DNA of 64,000 bases from Pseudomaricurvus sp. HS19. GTDB taxonomy: Bacteria; Pseudomonadota; Gammaproteobacteria; Pseudomonadales; Cellvibrionaceae. The notes below the pieces were generated by a model. That model saw only the letters and a program-made list of their open reading frames with translations. It was not told where the DNA came from and made no database searches. The stretch lies in contig NZ_WVVW01000002.1 of the NCBI RefSeq assembly GCF_009857815.1, positions 1 through 64,000 on the forward strand. Reading direction: 5' to 3'. A program made the position numbers and the translations under genes. The first letter of the stretch is position 1. Each line of letters starts with the position of its first letter. This document shows positions 45,522 to 54,768 of this stretch, piece after piece.

Positions 45522-47708
45522 TCAGAAGTTGACGGCCAGGGAGACACCCACAGTGCGTGGAGCACCCCAGGTGACCAGCGGGCCGTAGAACTGCGGCAAT
45601 ACCTGTGAGTAGTACTCTTCGTCGGTCAGGTTATCGCCATAGAGGGCCACACTGTAAGTTTCCGAGGGATCGGTCCACTCTGCTCGCATGCTAAGCAACT
45701 GATAGCTGTCCTGCTCGAACAACTCGGAGGAGTCAAAGTAAAAGCTGGAGGTGTGGTAGAGGTTACCGGACAACACCAGCAGGCCATCCTGTACCGGCGC
45801 TTCGTAACTTACACCCAGTGTGGCGGTCAACTCGGGGGCACGCTGCATCTCCTTGCCGGAAGCATCGCCATAGCTGGGCAGGAACACACCCAAAAAGGAG
45901 CCGCAACTCACCGCATCAAGGCACTGATCCCAGGTTTGGGACTCCTCAAACTCGTCGTATTCGGCATCCAGATAAGCGACACCCAGGTTGACGTGCAACT
46001 GCTCGGTAAAGGCATAGCGCACCTGGGTCTCGACACCAAACACACTGGAGCTGGCGGCATTGCGGATAATACTGTCGGTCTGCGCGTAGCTGGCCACCTG
46101 CAGGCCTTCGTAATCGTAGGAGAAGACCGCCGCATCAAACACCAGGTTGCCGCCACTGTACTTGTAGCCCACTTCCCAGGCCTTGATCTCCTCCGGATCC
46201 ACATACACCGAATTGATATCGCCGTTATTGAGTGCACTGGTGCCGCCGGCCACGTTGATAATCCCGGCCTTGAAGCCCTCGGTATAAGAGACATAGACAC
46301 TGGAGTTGTCATCGATCTCATAACGCAGGGCAACCCGCGGGGTCACGCTGTCATCATCGGCATCATCGAGGACGTACTTCTCGCCCGTATTGTCATAGAT
46401 AAAGTAGGCATCCTTGACCTCATCAACGCTGTAGCGTGCACCAATGGTGAGAAACAGGTTGTCCAGCAAGGCGTAAGTAGCATCACCGAAGATCGCCATG
46501 GAGCTGGACTTCACTCCGGAACCGCCAGTAGGTACAAACGGCGAGCCTCCCACGGAAGCTTCGTTATGCGGGTACTCGGTTTCATCCGTGAAATAGAACA
46601 GGCCCGTGGTCCACTGCAGTCGCCCGTCACCATTGGAGGCCAGCAAAAACTCCTGCGAGAACACCTTGTCGGTGGTTTCAAAATTGTAGTGATAGATTGG
46701 CAGTGCCGAGCCGTCAAAGTCGTAGTAGTGAGTACCGGACTCATCGCGGTACTGGGTGTAGGAGGTAAAGTCAGCAAAGCTGAGTTCCGAGCGAACGGTC
46801 AGCTGGATCACATCGGCATCGGACTCATACTGCGACTTATAACCGTAGGAAACCTCGTGGGGCTTGGTGGCCACGTTAGAACCATAGACTGCCGCCGTCG
46901 ACACAGGCATGCCATTCTCTTCGTATAATCCGGTCGCCACCGGCGATGGATCATCGGTATCGGAATGGGAGTAGCGCAACAGTACCGAGGTGGAGTCAGT
47001 GACATTCCACTTGGCACCCAGGCGAATCGCCCAGTTTTCATATTCACCATCGGAATCCGATCCGGTCGTAATATTGTCAATGTAACCATCGCCGGTACGT
47101 ACCAACGCAGAGACATCGAACGCCAGATCTTCAGTGGGGCCGCCGGTGGCGTAAACCTGGTAACGCTGGGCGTTATAGCTGCCATAGGACGCCTCGAAAC
47201 GTCCTTGCGCTTCGCTTTGCGGGTCCTTGCTGGTGACCAGGATCGCACCACCAGTGGTGTTGCGACCAAATAGCGTCCCTTGCGGGCCTTTCAGCACCTG
47301 CACGCTCTCAACGTTCAGCAGCTCCGAGTCGGCCATCAACATGCTGGGGGAGTAGAAACCGTCGGTGTAGACCGCCACGTTGGAGCTGGCACCCGCCACC
47401 ACCACTGACGTACCCACACCACGAATGGTGGGCTGGGCGTTCGCACCCAGATCGTCATAGCGCAGTCCGGGGGTCAACTTCATGATGTCGCCCAACTGCT
47501 GCACATCGCCCTTGCCGAGCTGGTCGGCACTCAGCGCCGTGATACTGATAGGCACATCCACTGCGCTTTCACTGCGTCGCTGCGCCGTTACAGTGACCTC
47601 TTCCAGCGCGTAACCGCCGGACTGGGTTTGCTGGGCAAAGGTAACAGGGGAAACGGCAATTGCCAGTGCGGTCAACGAGCCAAGGCCAAAGCCTTTGGTG
47701 CTTCTCAT
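45522..47708 (-). CDS. TonB-dependent outer-membrane receptor
   Basis: A 728-residue receptor. It has a signal peptide (about 1-25, ending VTFAQ), a TonB box (EEVTVTAQR) and a plug domain (about 40-160) with IRGVGTS, QVLKGPQGTLFGRNTTGGAI. A 22-strand barrel ends in the family terminal Phe (VGVSLAVNF). GGAGGAG lies 5 nt before the ATG. Plug features resemble broad-class receptors of marine Gammaproteobacteria. The ligand is unknown; the next gene upstream on the same strand encodes a CoA-acylating aldehyde dehydrogenase but is separated by its own terminator. Confidence 0.93.
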   Translation of the reverse strand: MRSTKGFGLGSLTALAIAVSPVTFAQQTQSGGYALEEVTVTAQRRSESAVDVPISITALSADQLGKGDVQQLGDIMKLTPGLRYDDLGANAQPTIRGVGTSVVVAGASSNVAVYTDGFYSPSMLMADSELLNVESVQVLKGPQGTLFGRNTTGGAILVTSKDPQSEAQGRFEASYGSYNAQRYQVYATGGPTEDLAFDVSALVRTGDGYIDNITTGSDSDGEYENWAIRLGAKWNVTDSTSVLLRYSHSDTDDPSPVATGLYEENGMPVSTAAVYGSNVATKPHEVSYGYKSQYESDADVIQLTVRSELSFADFTSYTQYRDESGTHYYDFDGSALPIYHYNFETTDKVFSQEFLLASNGDGRLQWTTGLFYFTDETEYPHNEASVGGSPFVPTGGSGVKSSSMAIFGDATYALLDNLFLTIGARYSVDEVKDAYFIYDNTGEKYVLDDADDDSVTPRVALRYEIDDNSSVYVSYTEGFKAGIINVAGGTSALNNGDINSVYVDPEEIKAWEVGYKYSGGNLVFDAAVFSYDYEGLQVASYAQTDSIIRNAASSSVFGVETQVRYAFTEQLHVNLGVAYLDAEYDEFEESQTWDQCLDAVSCGSFLGVFLPSYGDASGKEMQRAPELTATLGVSYEAPVQDGLLVLSGNLYHTSSFYFDSSELFEQDSYQLLSMRAEWTDPSETYSVALYGDNLTDEEYYSQVLPQFYGPLVTWGAPRTVGVSLAVNF

Positions 47709-47955
47709 GGGTACTCCTCCATTAATTATTTTTTTATGGGTCGGATACAGAGTGATTATTTTTAAAGTTCTGGTTTTAACTTCTGGTTTTGAGCTCTGGA
47801 GATTTTTTGATGCAGTGCCACCCGGCCAGTGACCGGAGTTTTTATTATTATCCGCCCCATGCTAAGGCAAAGTCCGCACCGACGGCAACCCGCCACAACC
47901 AAACGTTACGGCAACTCGTTGTTGCAGTTTTGGGCCAGGGCCTCGCGGGCATAAA

Positions 47956-47985
47956 AAAACCCGCACTGTTTCCAGTGCGGGTTTT
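47956..47985 (-). terminator. Terminator after the aldehyde dehydrogenase gene
   Basis: Stem AAAACCCGCACTG/CAGTGCGGGTTTT with a 4-nt loop, symmetric A/T flanks. It ends the minus-strand ALDH transcript. The rest of the 309-bp gap (47709-48017) holds the receptor promoter region; no clear hexamers seen. Confidence 0.9.
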
Positions 47986-48017
47986 CGCAGCGCTGCGCGC
48001 CCGGTGACGAAGGTCGA

Positions 48018-49436
48018 TTAGTTGACCTTGTTGATCACCTTGGCAAACAGCACGTCATCAGCAGGAATCACTTTTGGTGTTGGCAGTGGCTTGGATACCC
48101 AGGTCACGTTCACCAGATGCTTCCAGTAGATGTTTTCGTTGGTGGAGTTACCACCCCAGGTACCACAACCCAGAGAGAAGGTCTGACGCATGCCGTTCCA
48201 CAGGTTACCGGAGTTGGAAGGTGCCTGCGGCTGGTTCACCATGACGCGGGAGGTCTTGGTGCCCATGGCCAGCTTCATGATGTTCTCATCGCTGTTGGAG
48301 TAGATACCACAGGAGTGGCCCATACCCTGGTAAGCCTGGATGTTGTTGGTCAGCTCAACCGCTTCATCGATGTTCTTCACTTTGTAGAACGCCATGATCA
48401 CGGACAGCTTCTCACCGGAGTAAGGGTGCTCAGGGCCGTAACCGGTCTCGGGCATGATGATGAAGGTGCGGTCGGACGGGATTTCGACACCGGCCATTTC
48501 ACACAGCACAGGCGCAGGCTTAACCACAGCCTTGGCGTTCAGGTGGCCATCTTCCCACAGTACAGCGGCAATTTTTTCGTAGTCGCCGGCCTGGGCCAGG
48601 TAACCGCCTTGCTCGATCAGCTTCTTCAGCAGCTCGTCGTACACAGACTCAACCGCGATCACGGTGTTGTCGGAAGAGCAGCTGGCGGCCAGGTCGAGGG
48701 TCTTGGAGATGCGGATTTTCTCGGCCGCTTCGTCCAGGTTGGCAGTTTCGTCAACGGTGATACAGGCGTTACCTGCACCCACACCCAGAGCCGGGGTACC
48801 GGAAGAGTAGGCAGACTTAACCATGCCGGGACCGCCGGTAGCCAGAATCAGGTCACACTGTTGCATCAGCTCGTTGGTCAGCTCCAGGGAAGGCAGCTCG
48901 ATGGCCTGCACCAGGTCAGCAGGGGCACCCAGCTGCTCCAGCGCAGAGCGCATGTTGTCCACGATCATCTTGTTGGTGATCTTGGCGCGCGGGTGTGGCG
49001 CGATGATGATGGCGTTGCGACCTTTAACGGCGTTGATGGCCTTGATCACAGGAGTCGCTTCGGGGTTGGTGGACGGCGACAGGGCACCGATCACGCCCAC
49101 AGGCTTGGCGATCTTGATCAGGTTACGCTCTTTGTCTTCCTCGATAACACCGATGGACTTGTCGTTGATGATGTCCATCAGGGCAGCGCGGGTTTTGACA
49201 GAGATCTTCAGGAACTTGCCGTTGTAATCACCCAGCTGGCTCTCATCCACAGTGTGCTGAGCAATCTTCTCGGCAACGCCTGGACGGCAGTTAACCCACA
49301 CCATGGCAGTGATCAGTTCGTCGATCTGCTCCTGGGAGTAGTTTTCAATTTGTTTCTGAGCGGCACGGGCGCGCTCCATCATGGCCGCGATTTGACGGGC
49401 CTCTTCGGTATCGGCAATCTGCTTCTCTAGTGCCAT
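48018..49436 (-). CDS. CoA-acylating aldehyde dehydrogenase (sulfoacetaldehyde dehydrogenase-like)
   Basis: A 472-residue enzyme of the acylating ALDH group, related to SauS and the aldehyde half of AdhE. It should convert an aldehyde with CoA and NAD(P)+ to an acyl-CoA. Features are VGVIGALSPSTNPEATPVIKA, LATGGPGMVKSAYSSGTPALG, and the nucleophilic Cys in LDLAASCSSDN (about residue 250). VNQPQAPSNSGN and LGCGTWGGNSTNENI are typical of this branch. Acetaldehyde or sulfoacetaldehyde are candidate substrates. Codon use is strongly biased (GGT, CGC, AAG), suggesting high expression. No partner sulfonate genes are adjacent. Confidence 0.82.
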   Translation of the reverse strand: MALEKQIADTEEARQIAAMMERARAAQKQIENYSQEQIDELITAMVWVNCRPGVAEKIAQHTVDESQLGDYNGKFLKISVKTRAALMDIINDKSIGVIEEDKERNLIKIAKPVGVIGALSPSTNPEATPVIKAINAVKGRNAIIIAPHPRAKITNKMIVDNMRSALEQLGAPADLVQAIELPSLELTNELMQQCDLILATGGPGMVKSAYSSGTPALGVGAGNACITVDETANLDEAAEKIRISKTLDLAASCSSDNTVIAVESVYDELLKKLIEQGGYLAQAGDYEKIAAVLWEDGHLNAKAVVKPAPVLCEMAGVEIPSDRTFIIMPETGYGPEHPYSGEKLSVIMAFYKVKNIDEAVELTNNIQAYQGMGHSCGIYSNSDENIMKLAMGTKTSRVMVNQPQAPSNSGNLWNGMRQTFSLGCGTWGGNSTNENIYWKHLVNVTWVSKPLPTPKVIPADDVLFAKVINKVN

Positions 49437-49646
49437 TGGAACCTCTATCTCTGTCGTTTGACGTACAAGGGGGGACGGGCCAGAGGCTCCTTACGCTGAG
49501 AAACCGTGACATCGCCCGGGTGGCTGAAAATAAACCAAACGCGCATCTTAAAGGCGTTTACCGGGAACGTCCAATCCATTTTCCTGCACAAAAGGGGAGT
49601 ACGGAATGTGGCCAAAGCGGCCTACACTCGGGCCTGCGGGGCGGTT

Positions 49647-51776
49647 TCAGGCGAACGCCACCTGTGCCGCCGGTACCGGCCGGCTCAGCAGATACCCCTG
49701 GATGCCATCACAGCCAACCGCCTGTACCGCCTCCAGCTGCGCCGGGGTCTCCACCCCCAGCGCCACCACCTGGGTACCCATCTCCCGGGCCAGCGCCACC
49801 ACACCGCGCAGCAACCGCCGCCCCTGCTCATCGGGTAGCCCTTTAATCAGCCTTGGCGACAGCTTCAGCGCCGCCAGTGGCAACTGACGCAGCGCCTCCA
49901 GGGCCAGCCCGCTGTCGCCGAAGCCCTCTACAGACAAGCCCACGCCCAGCGCCAGCAGCTGCTCCAGCACCTCGATATCCACTGCGCCGCGCCGCTGCAG
50001 GTGCGCGGCCCGCAGCTCCAGCAGCAACGCCCCGGCCGGCATGCCGTAGCGCTCCAGCGCCGCCTGCAGGGTCTGTACTATGTCATCGTCCCGGAGCTGC
50101 TCCACCGACAGGTTTACGGTGACAACAGGCACCCGGCAGCCCTGCTGCTGCCACTGCTGCCACTGCCTGCCCACCTCTTCCAGCACCCAGGCGCCCAGCA
50201 TTTTGATATGACCGGCGCGCTCGGCGTGGGCGATAAACTCCTCCGGCAGCACACTGCCCATCAGCGGGTGCTGCCAGCGCAGCAATGCCTCCTGCCCCAC
50301 CACTGCATCGGTGCGGGGGCAGACAATGGGCTGGAAACAGAGTTCGAACTGGTCCCGGCTGAGCGCCTCCGGCACCCCTTGCGCCAGCTGTACCCCGGCG
50401 TAAACCCGGGCACTGATAGCCTGGCTGTAGAACTGTACGCCGTCGCCGCCGGAGGCTTTCACCCGCTGCATGGCCACCTCGGCGCGCTGCAGCAACTGCT
50501 CCGCATCGGACCCGTCCAGCGGACAACAGGCCACCCCGATGCTGGTCTGCAATGCCAGCTCCATGGTCTCGGTACGATAAGGTCTGCCAATAACCGAGCG
50601 TACCTTGGCTACCACCGCCGCCGCATCGGAGAGGCAGACATTACCGCCCCGTAAATCCTCCAGCAGCACCACAAAGGCATCGCCACCCAGCCGCGCCACA
50701 CTGTCACCACTGCGCAGGCTGCAGCGGATCCGCTCGCCCACCTGGCGCAGCACGCTGTCGCCCACCTCGCATCCGAGGGCTTCGTTGATCGACTGGAAAT
50801 CGTCCACATTGATGTAAAGCACCGCTATCTGTGCCGCTCCGCGCCGCGCCCGGGCAATGGCCCGCTCCAGCCGGTCGAGACAAAGACTGCGGTTCGGCAG
50901 GCGCGTCAGCGCATCCAGGAACGCCCTCGGCCCCACACCGCTCTGGCAGCGCCCGTCCTCTTCGGCATCGGAAAAACAGCCCACATTGAACAGCACCCGG
51001 CCACTCTCATCCCGCAACTGGTTGATGTGCACCGCCGCGGCAAAGACACTGCCGTCGCGACGGCGCAACAGGGCCTGCCCCTCCCACACACCGGATGCCT
51101 GCAGCTCGGAGGCCACCAGGGAGGTAAATTCCGCCGAGGCAAAGTCAGCCCCCAGCAGCTCGGGCTTCTGCCCGGTCAGGAACTCGCTGTCATAACCCGT
51201 CAGGCGCGAGAAGGCGCGGTTGACCTGCACCAGGCGGCCCTGGTTGTTGGTGATATAGATAGCGGTAAGGCTGTTCTCGAAGATGCGGGTCGCCAGCGCG
51301 GTGGAGGCAAAGGTATCGCGGCGGCTGGTAAGGTCACGACAGACGCATACCGCGCCGCGGGACTCCCCCCGCCGCCCCTGCACCGTGGTGCAGCGCACCT
51401 GCAGGGTCACCCGGAAGCCGTCGCGGTGGTTGAGCACCAGGGTTTCCGGAACCTGCTCCTCCCCCAGCAGGTCACTGATCCCCTGCAGGCGCTCCTGTAC
51501 AAAATCCTGCAACATGCGGAAACGGGCATCGGCGGAGAAGGCCAGGGCACGGTTGTAGAGGCGGCGGAAGTCCTCGGGGCTGTAACCAAGAATGGCCTCT
51601 ACCGAAGGGCTGACATAGTAGAGCCCGCCGCTGCTGTCGACACCGAGCACGAGGTCACTGAGCTGATCGGCAACGCGCTGCAGCAGCTTGCCTACCCCGG
51701 CATTCCACGGCACGCCGGACAACGCACTACCCTCGGATGAACTCATTGGCACATTCCTGAATTGAGGCTCGGACAC
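49647..51776 (-). CDS. PAS-PAS-GGDEF-EAL protein with degenerate output domains
   Basis: 709 residues from GTG 51776, favoured by GGAGGG 5 nt upstream over ATG 51746. Two PAS domains occupy about 25-135 and 160-280, with DLVLGVDSSGGLYYVSPSVE and ALATRIFENSLTAIYITNNQ. The GGDEF domain reads GGDAF, so the metal/catalytic Glu is lost. The EAL domain keeps EALLR but VDDFG has become VEGFG and AEGVET has become ALGVET, and the ELTE site reads ELRA. Cyclase and phosphodiesterase activity are therefore unlikely; it probably acts as a c-di-GMP or protein-interaction module. Soluble, no TM. Confidence 0.88.
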   Translation of the reverse strand: MSEPQFRNVPMSSSEGSALSGVPWNAGVGKLLQRVADQLSDLVLGVDSSGGLYYVSPSVEAILGYSPEDFRRLYNRALAFSADARFRMLQDFVQERLQGISDLLGEEQVPETLVLNHRDGFRVTLQVRCTTVQGRRGESRGAVCVCRDLTSRRDTFASTALATRIFENSLTAIYITNNQGRLVQVNRAFSRLTGYDSEFLTGQKPELLGADFASAEFTSLVASELQASGVWEGQALLRRRDGSVFAAAVHINQLRDESGRVLFNVGCFSDAEEDGRCQSGVGPRAFLDALTRLPNRSLCLDRLERAIARARRGAAQIAVLYINVDDFQSINEALGCEVGDSVLRQVGERIRCSLRSGDSVARLGGDAFVVLLEDLRGGNVCLSDAAAVVAKVRSVIGRPYRTETMELALQTSIGVACCPLDGSDAEQLLQRAEVAMQRVKASGGDGVQFYSQAISARVYAGVQLAQGVPEALSRDQFELCFQPIVCPRTDAVVGQEALLRWQHPLMGSVLPEEFIAHAERAGHIKMLGAWVLEEVGRQWQQWQQQGCRVPVVTVNLSVEQLRDDDIVQTLQAALERYGMPAGALLLELRAAHLQRRGAVDIEVLEQLLALGVGLSVEGFGDSGLALEALRQLPLAALKLSPRLIKGLPDEQGRRLLRGVVALAREMGTQVVALGVETPAQLEAVQAVGCDGIQGYLLSRPVPAAQVAFA

Positions 51777-52006
51777 TCAGACCCTCCACGGCTATTCTTA
51801 TAATAGTGAAGCCCACAAATCGCAGGGCATCCTTTGAGTATAGGCCGCCAAAGACAAACGCAGGCGCCACTGTGCAAAACAGCGGAGCAGCGCACAGATT
51901 GCCACCCGCCCCCTCTTTGTGCGGCGTGTGCATTGACTCCCTGCGGCCTTTTTCCCAAACTTGCGGCCAATTCCAAACCCAGCCAACGCATGAGGTTTCT
52001 GCCCCT

Positions 52007-53671
52007 ATGGCACAGTACGTCTATTCAATGAACCGGGTGGGCAAAGTTGTTCCCCCAAAACGCGAAATTCTGAAAGACATCTCCCTGTCTTTCTTCCCTG
52101 GCGCCAAGATTGGTGTTCTGGGCCTCAACGGCGCCGGTAAATCCACCCTGCTGCGCATCATGGCCGGCATTGATACCGACATCAGCGGTGAAGCCCGTCC
52201 CATGCCCGGCATCAAGGTGGGCTACCTGCCCCAGGAACCGCAGCTGGACCCGGAAAAGGATGTGCGTGGCAACGTGGAAGACGGCGTGCGCGAAGCGGTA
52301 GACGCACTGGCCGAGCTGGATCAGGTCTACGCCGCCTACGCTGAGCCCGATGCCGACTTCGACGCCCTGGCCAAGAAACAGGGACAACTGGAAGACATCA
52401 TCCAGGCCTGGGACGCCCACAACCTGGAGCACACCCTGGAAGTAGCCGCTGACGCCCTGCGCCTGCCCCCCTGGGATGCCGACGTCACCAAACTCTCCGG
52501 TGGTGAACGCCGTCGCGTGGCTCTCTGCCGCCTGCTGCTGTCTCGTCCCGACATGCTGCTGCTGGACGAACCCACCAACCACCTGGATGCCGAATCCGTC
52601 TATTGGCTGGAGCGCTTCCTGGTGGATTTCCCCGGCACCGTGGTAGCCATTACCCACGACCGCTACTTCCTCGACAACGCCGCCGGCTGGATCCTGGAAC
52701 TGGACCGCGGCCGCGGCATCCCCTACGAGGGCAACTACTCCAGCTGGCTGGAGCAGAAAGAGGCCCGCCTGGCCCAGGAGCAGCGCACCGAAGCTTCACA
52801 CCAGAAAGCCATGAAGGCGGAACTGGAGTGGGTTCGCCAGAACCCCAAAGGCCGTCACGCCAAGAACAAGGCGCGCCTGGCGCGCTTTGAAGAGATGCAG
52901 TCCCAGGAATTCCAGCAGCGCAACGAGACCAACGAGATCTATATCCCGCCGGGTGAGCGCCTGGGCGACAAGGTGATCAGCTTCCACAACGTGTTCAAAA
53001 ACTTCGACGGCCGTGAGCTCTACAACGGTCTCAGCTTCACCATCCCCAAGGGCGCCATCGTCGGGATTGTGGGCGCCAACGGTGCCGGTAAGTCCACCCT
53101 CTTCCGCCTCATCGCCGGCACCGAAACCCCGGACTCCGGCGAGATCGAGATCGGTGACACCGTGCAGATCGCCTACGTGGAGCAGAGCCGTGAAAACCTC
53201 GACGATAAAAAGACCGTCTGGGAAGAGATCTCCGAGGGTCAGGACATCCTCAAGATCGGCAACTACGAAGTCAGCTCCCGCTCCTATGTAGGCCGCTTTA
53301 ACTTCAAGGGATCCGACCAGCAGAAGCGCGTCGGCGAACTCTCCGGTGGTGAGCGCGGCCGCCTGCACCTGGCCCACACCCTCAAGCAGGGCGCCAACGT
53401 GCTGCTGCTGGACGAACCGTCCAACGACCTGGACGTGGAAACCCTGCGCGCCCTGGAGGAAGCCCTCAACAACTTCCCTGGTTGTGCGCTGGTGATCTCC
53501 CACGACCGCTGGTTCCTCGACCGCGTTGCCACCCACATCCTCGCCTACGAGGATGACGGCCATATCGAATTCTTCGACGGCAACTACACCGAGTACCACG
53601 AGGACCTGGTGAAGCGTAAGGGTGCCGACGCCCAGCCCAAGCGTACTCAGTACAAGAAGATCAAGACCTGA
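52007..53671 (+). CDS. ettA: Energy-dependent translational throttle protein EttA
   Basis: A 554-residue ABC-F ATPase that binds the ribosomal E site and gates translation according to ATP/ADP. It begins MAQYVYSMNRVGKVVPPKRE. It has Walker A GLNGAGKST and GANGAGKST, signature LSGGERRR and LSGGERGR, Walker B LLLDEPTNHLD and LLLDEPSNDLD. The linker arm between the two domains is the usual one. Length is that of EttA (about 555). A longer frame from GTG 51806 is out-competed by the ATG with GAGG upstream. Confidence 0.97.
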   Translation: MAQYVYSMNRVGKVVPPKREILKDISLSFFPGAKIGVLGLNGAGKSTLLRIMAGIDTDISGEARPMPGIKVGYLPQEPQLDPEKDVRGNVEDGVREAVDALAELDQVYAAYAEPDADFDALAKKQGQLEDIIQAWDAHNLEHTLEVAADALRLPPWDADVTKLSGGERRRVALCRLLLSRPDMLLLDEPTNHLDAESVYWLERFLVDFPGTVVAITHDRYFLDNAAGWILELDRGRGIPYEGNYSSWLEQKEARLAQEQRTEASHQKAMKAELEWVRQNPKGRHAKNKARLARFEEMQSQEFQQRNETNEIYIPPGERLGDKVISFHNVFKNFDGRELYNGLSFTIPKGAIVGIVGANGAGKSTLFRLIAGTETPDSGEIEIGDTVQIAYVEQSRENLDDKKTVWEEISEGQDILKIGNYEVSSRSYVGRFNFKGSDQQKRVGELSGGERGRLHLAHTLKQGANVLLLDEPSNDLDVETLRALEEALNNFPGCALVISHDRWFLDRVATHILAYEDDGHIEFFDGNYTEYHEDLVKRKGADAQPKRTQYKKIKT

Positions 53672-53680
53672 TCTGCCTCC

Positions 53681-53764
53681 CGCAGGAGCCCGCTCCCGCG
53701 GGCTATCCTTTGGGGCCTTAACGGTCCCGGAGAAAAAGATCGCCCGCGGGAGCGGGCTCCTACG
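53681..53764. repeat. REPIN-like inverted repeat, same family as 29232-29308
   Basis: Near-perfect arms at 53681-53711 and 53733-53764. The right arm begins AAAAAGATCGCCCG and ends CGGGCTCCTACG, matching the 29.2-kb copy apart from the inner stem. Located between ettA and the Hsp20 gene, and may end the ettA transcript. Confidence 0.85.
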
Positions 53765-53789
53765 ATTGCCTCACCCCTCGCCCCCAATC

Positions 53790-53828
53790 CCCTAGTCCCT
53801 AGTCCCTAGTCCCTAGTCCCTAGTCCCT
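53790..53828 (+). repeat. Heptamer tandem repeat (CCCTAGT)n
   Basis: Five full copies of CCCTAGT and a partial sixth (CCCT), perfect and uninterrupted, 102 bp before the hsp20 start. A candidate variable-number tandem repeat. Confidence 0.95.
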
Positions 53829-53929
53829 CACCATTATTTGATCCAGCTCAACAACTTTCCGGTTTTTGCGCCGGATACTATCCTTGGTCGGGAATCCCAC
53901 TGTTGGTTTCGTCAACCGAGGAGGTCGCT

Positions 53930-54355
53930 ATGAGTCTTGTTCCCAGAGGTTCACTGTTCGATTTCGATCACTTTTTTGACAACTTCCGCACCCCGGCGAT
54001 TTTCAGCGACAAGGAAGGCGGTCACCTGGTACCTCGCATCGAGGTCAAGGAGAAAGCTGACCAGTACCTGATCAGCGCTGAACTACCCGGCGTTAAGAAA
54101 GAAGACATCCACGTCACACTGGACAATGGCGTGCTGACCCTGGAAGCCGAGAGCCACCAGGAAGACAAGGAAGAGAAAGACGGCAAGATCATTCGCCAGG
54201 AACGTCGCTACGGCAGGTTTTCCCGTAGCTTCAACCTGGGCAGCGACGTGATGGACAGCGACATTAACGCCAAATTCGACAATGGCGTACTGACCCTGAC
54301 CATCCCGCGCCATGAACTGCCGCCGCCCACCAGTCGCCGCATTGATATCAGCTGA
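53930..54355 (+). CDS. Hsp20 family small heat-shock protein
   Basis: A 141-residue ATP-independent holdase chaperone. A short N-terminal arm (LVPRGSLFDFDHFFDNFRTP) is followed by the alpha-crystallin domain at about 35-130, with PRIEVKEKADQYLISAELPGVKKEDI, VTLDNGVLTLEAES and FNLGSDVMDSDINAKFDNGVLTLTIPR. The A-x-x-x-n-G-v-L signature is present as AKFDNGVLTLTIP. AGGAGG lies 5 nt before the ATG. No sigma-32 promoter is obvious upstream; a CCGG...CCGG hairpin lies at about 53860-53876. Confidence 0.95.
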   Translation: MSLVPRGSLFDFDHFFDNFRTPAIFSDKEGGHLVPRIEVKEKADQYLISAELPGVKKEDIHVTLDNGVLTLEAESHQEDKEEKDGKIIRQERRYGRFSRSFNLGSDVMDSDINAKFDNGVLTLTIPRHELPPPTSRRIDIS

Positions 54356-54407
54356 AACCCGCGGGCGGCACTGCCGCCCGCATCACTCACAGGATCCGCG
54401 CGAACCT

Positions 54408-54731
54408 ATGAACAACATCGAAGCCCGCAAGACGCTGCTGCGTCGCCAGCAGGAACTGTCAGCCCGACTCGCCACACTGGATGAGCACCTGCGCCGCAAG
54501 ACCACCACCGGGGAGTGCGGGCAAAGCCAGGTGAGTGACAGTGACGACATGCTGGAAAAGCTGGCCGTTTACACCGCCAAAGAGCTGCTGCACGTAAAAC
54601 ACGTTTTGAAGAAACTGGGGGGACGCGCGCAGGGAATCTGCATCAACTGCGGCAACAAAATTGGCCACCAGCGCCTGCGGGCCGTACCGGACGCTGATCT
54701 GTGCCTGCACTGCGTCAACGGCACCCACTGA
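54408..54731 (+). CDS. TraR/DksA-type C4 zinc finger protein
   Basis: A 107-residue protein with a coiled-coil start (MNNIEARKTLLRRQQELSARLATLDEHLRRK) and C-terminal zinc finger C-x2-C-x17-C-x2-C (GICINCGNKIGHQRLRAVPDADLCLHC). DksA-like proteins insert into the RNA polymerase secondary channel, but this short form lacks the full acidic coiled-coil tip, so it is more like the TraR/YbiI group. Start chosen because earlier codons run into the hsp20 3' end. It follows hsp20 by 52 bp. Confidence 0.9.
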   Translation: MNNIEARKTLLRRQQELSARLATLDEHLRRKTTTGECGQSQVSDSDDMLEKLAVYTAKELLHVKHVLKKLGGRAQGICINCGNKIGHQRLRAVPDADLCLHCVNGTH

Positions 54732-54739
54732 CACAGCCG

Positions 54740-54768
54740 GTCTGACGTCGGCTCAGCGGACGTCAGAC
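54740..54768. terminator. Hairpin between zinc-finger and folB genes, overlapping the folB stop
   Basis: Perfect 10-bp stem GTCTGACGTC/GACGTCAGAC with a 9-nt loop. It covers the folB stop at 54763. No T-run, so its role as terminator is uncertain. Confidence 0.5.

Noticed and set aside
45753-46928. 391-codon open frame opposite the TonB receptor
   Set aside because: Receptor motifs are complete on the minus strand; the plus frame has no signal or domain.
53829-53929. Sigma-32 heat-shock promoter before hsp20
   Set aside because: No CTTGAA/CCCCAT-like pair found at proper spacing.
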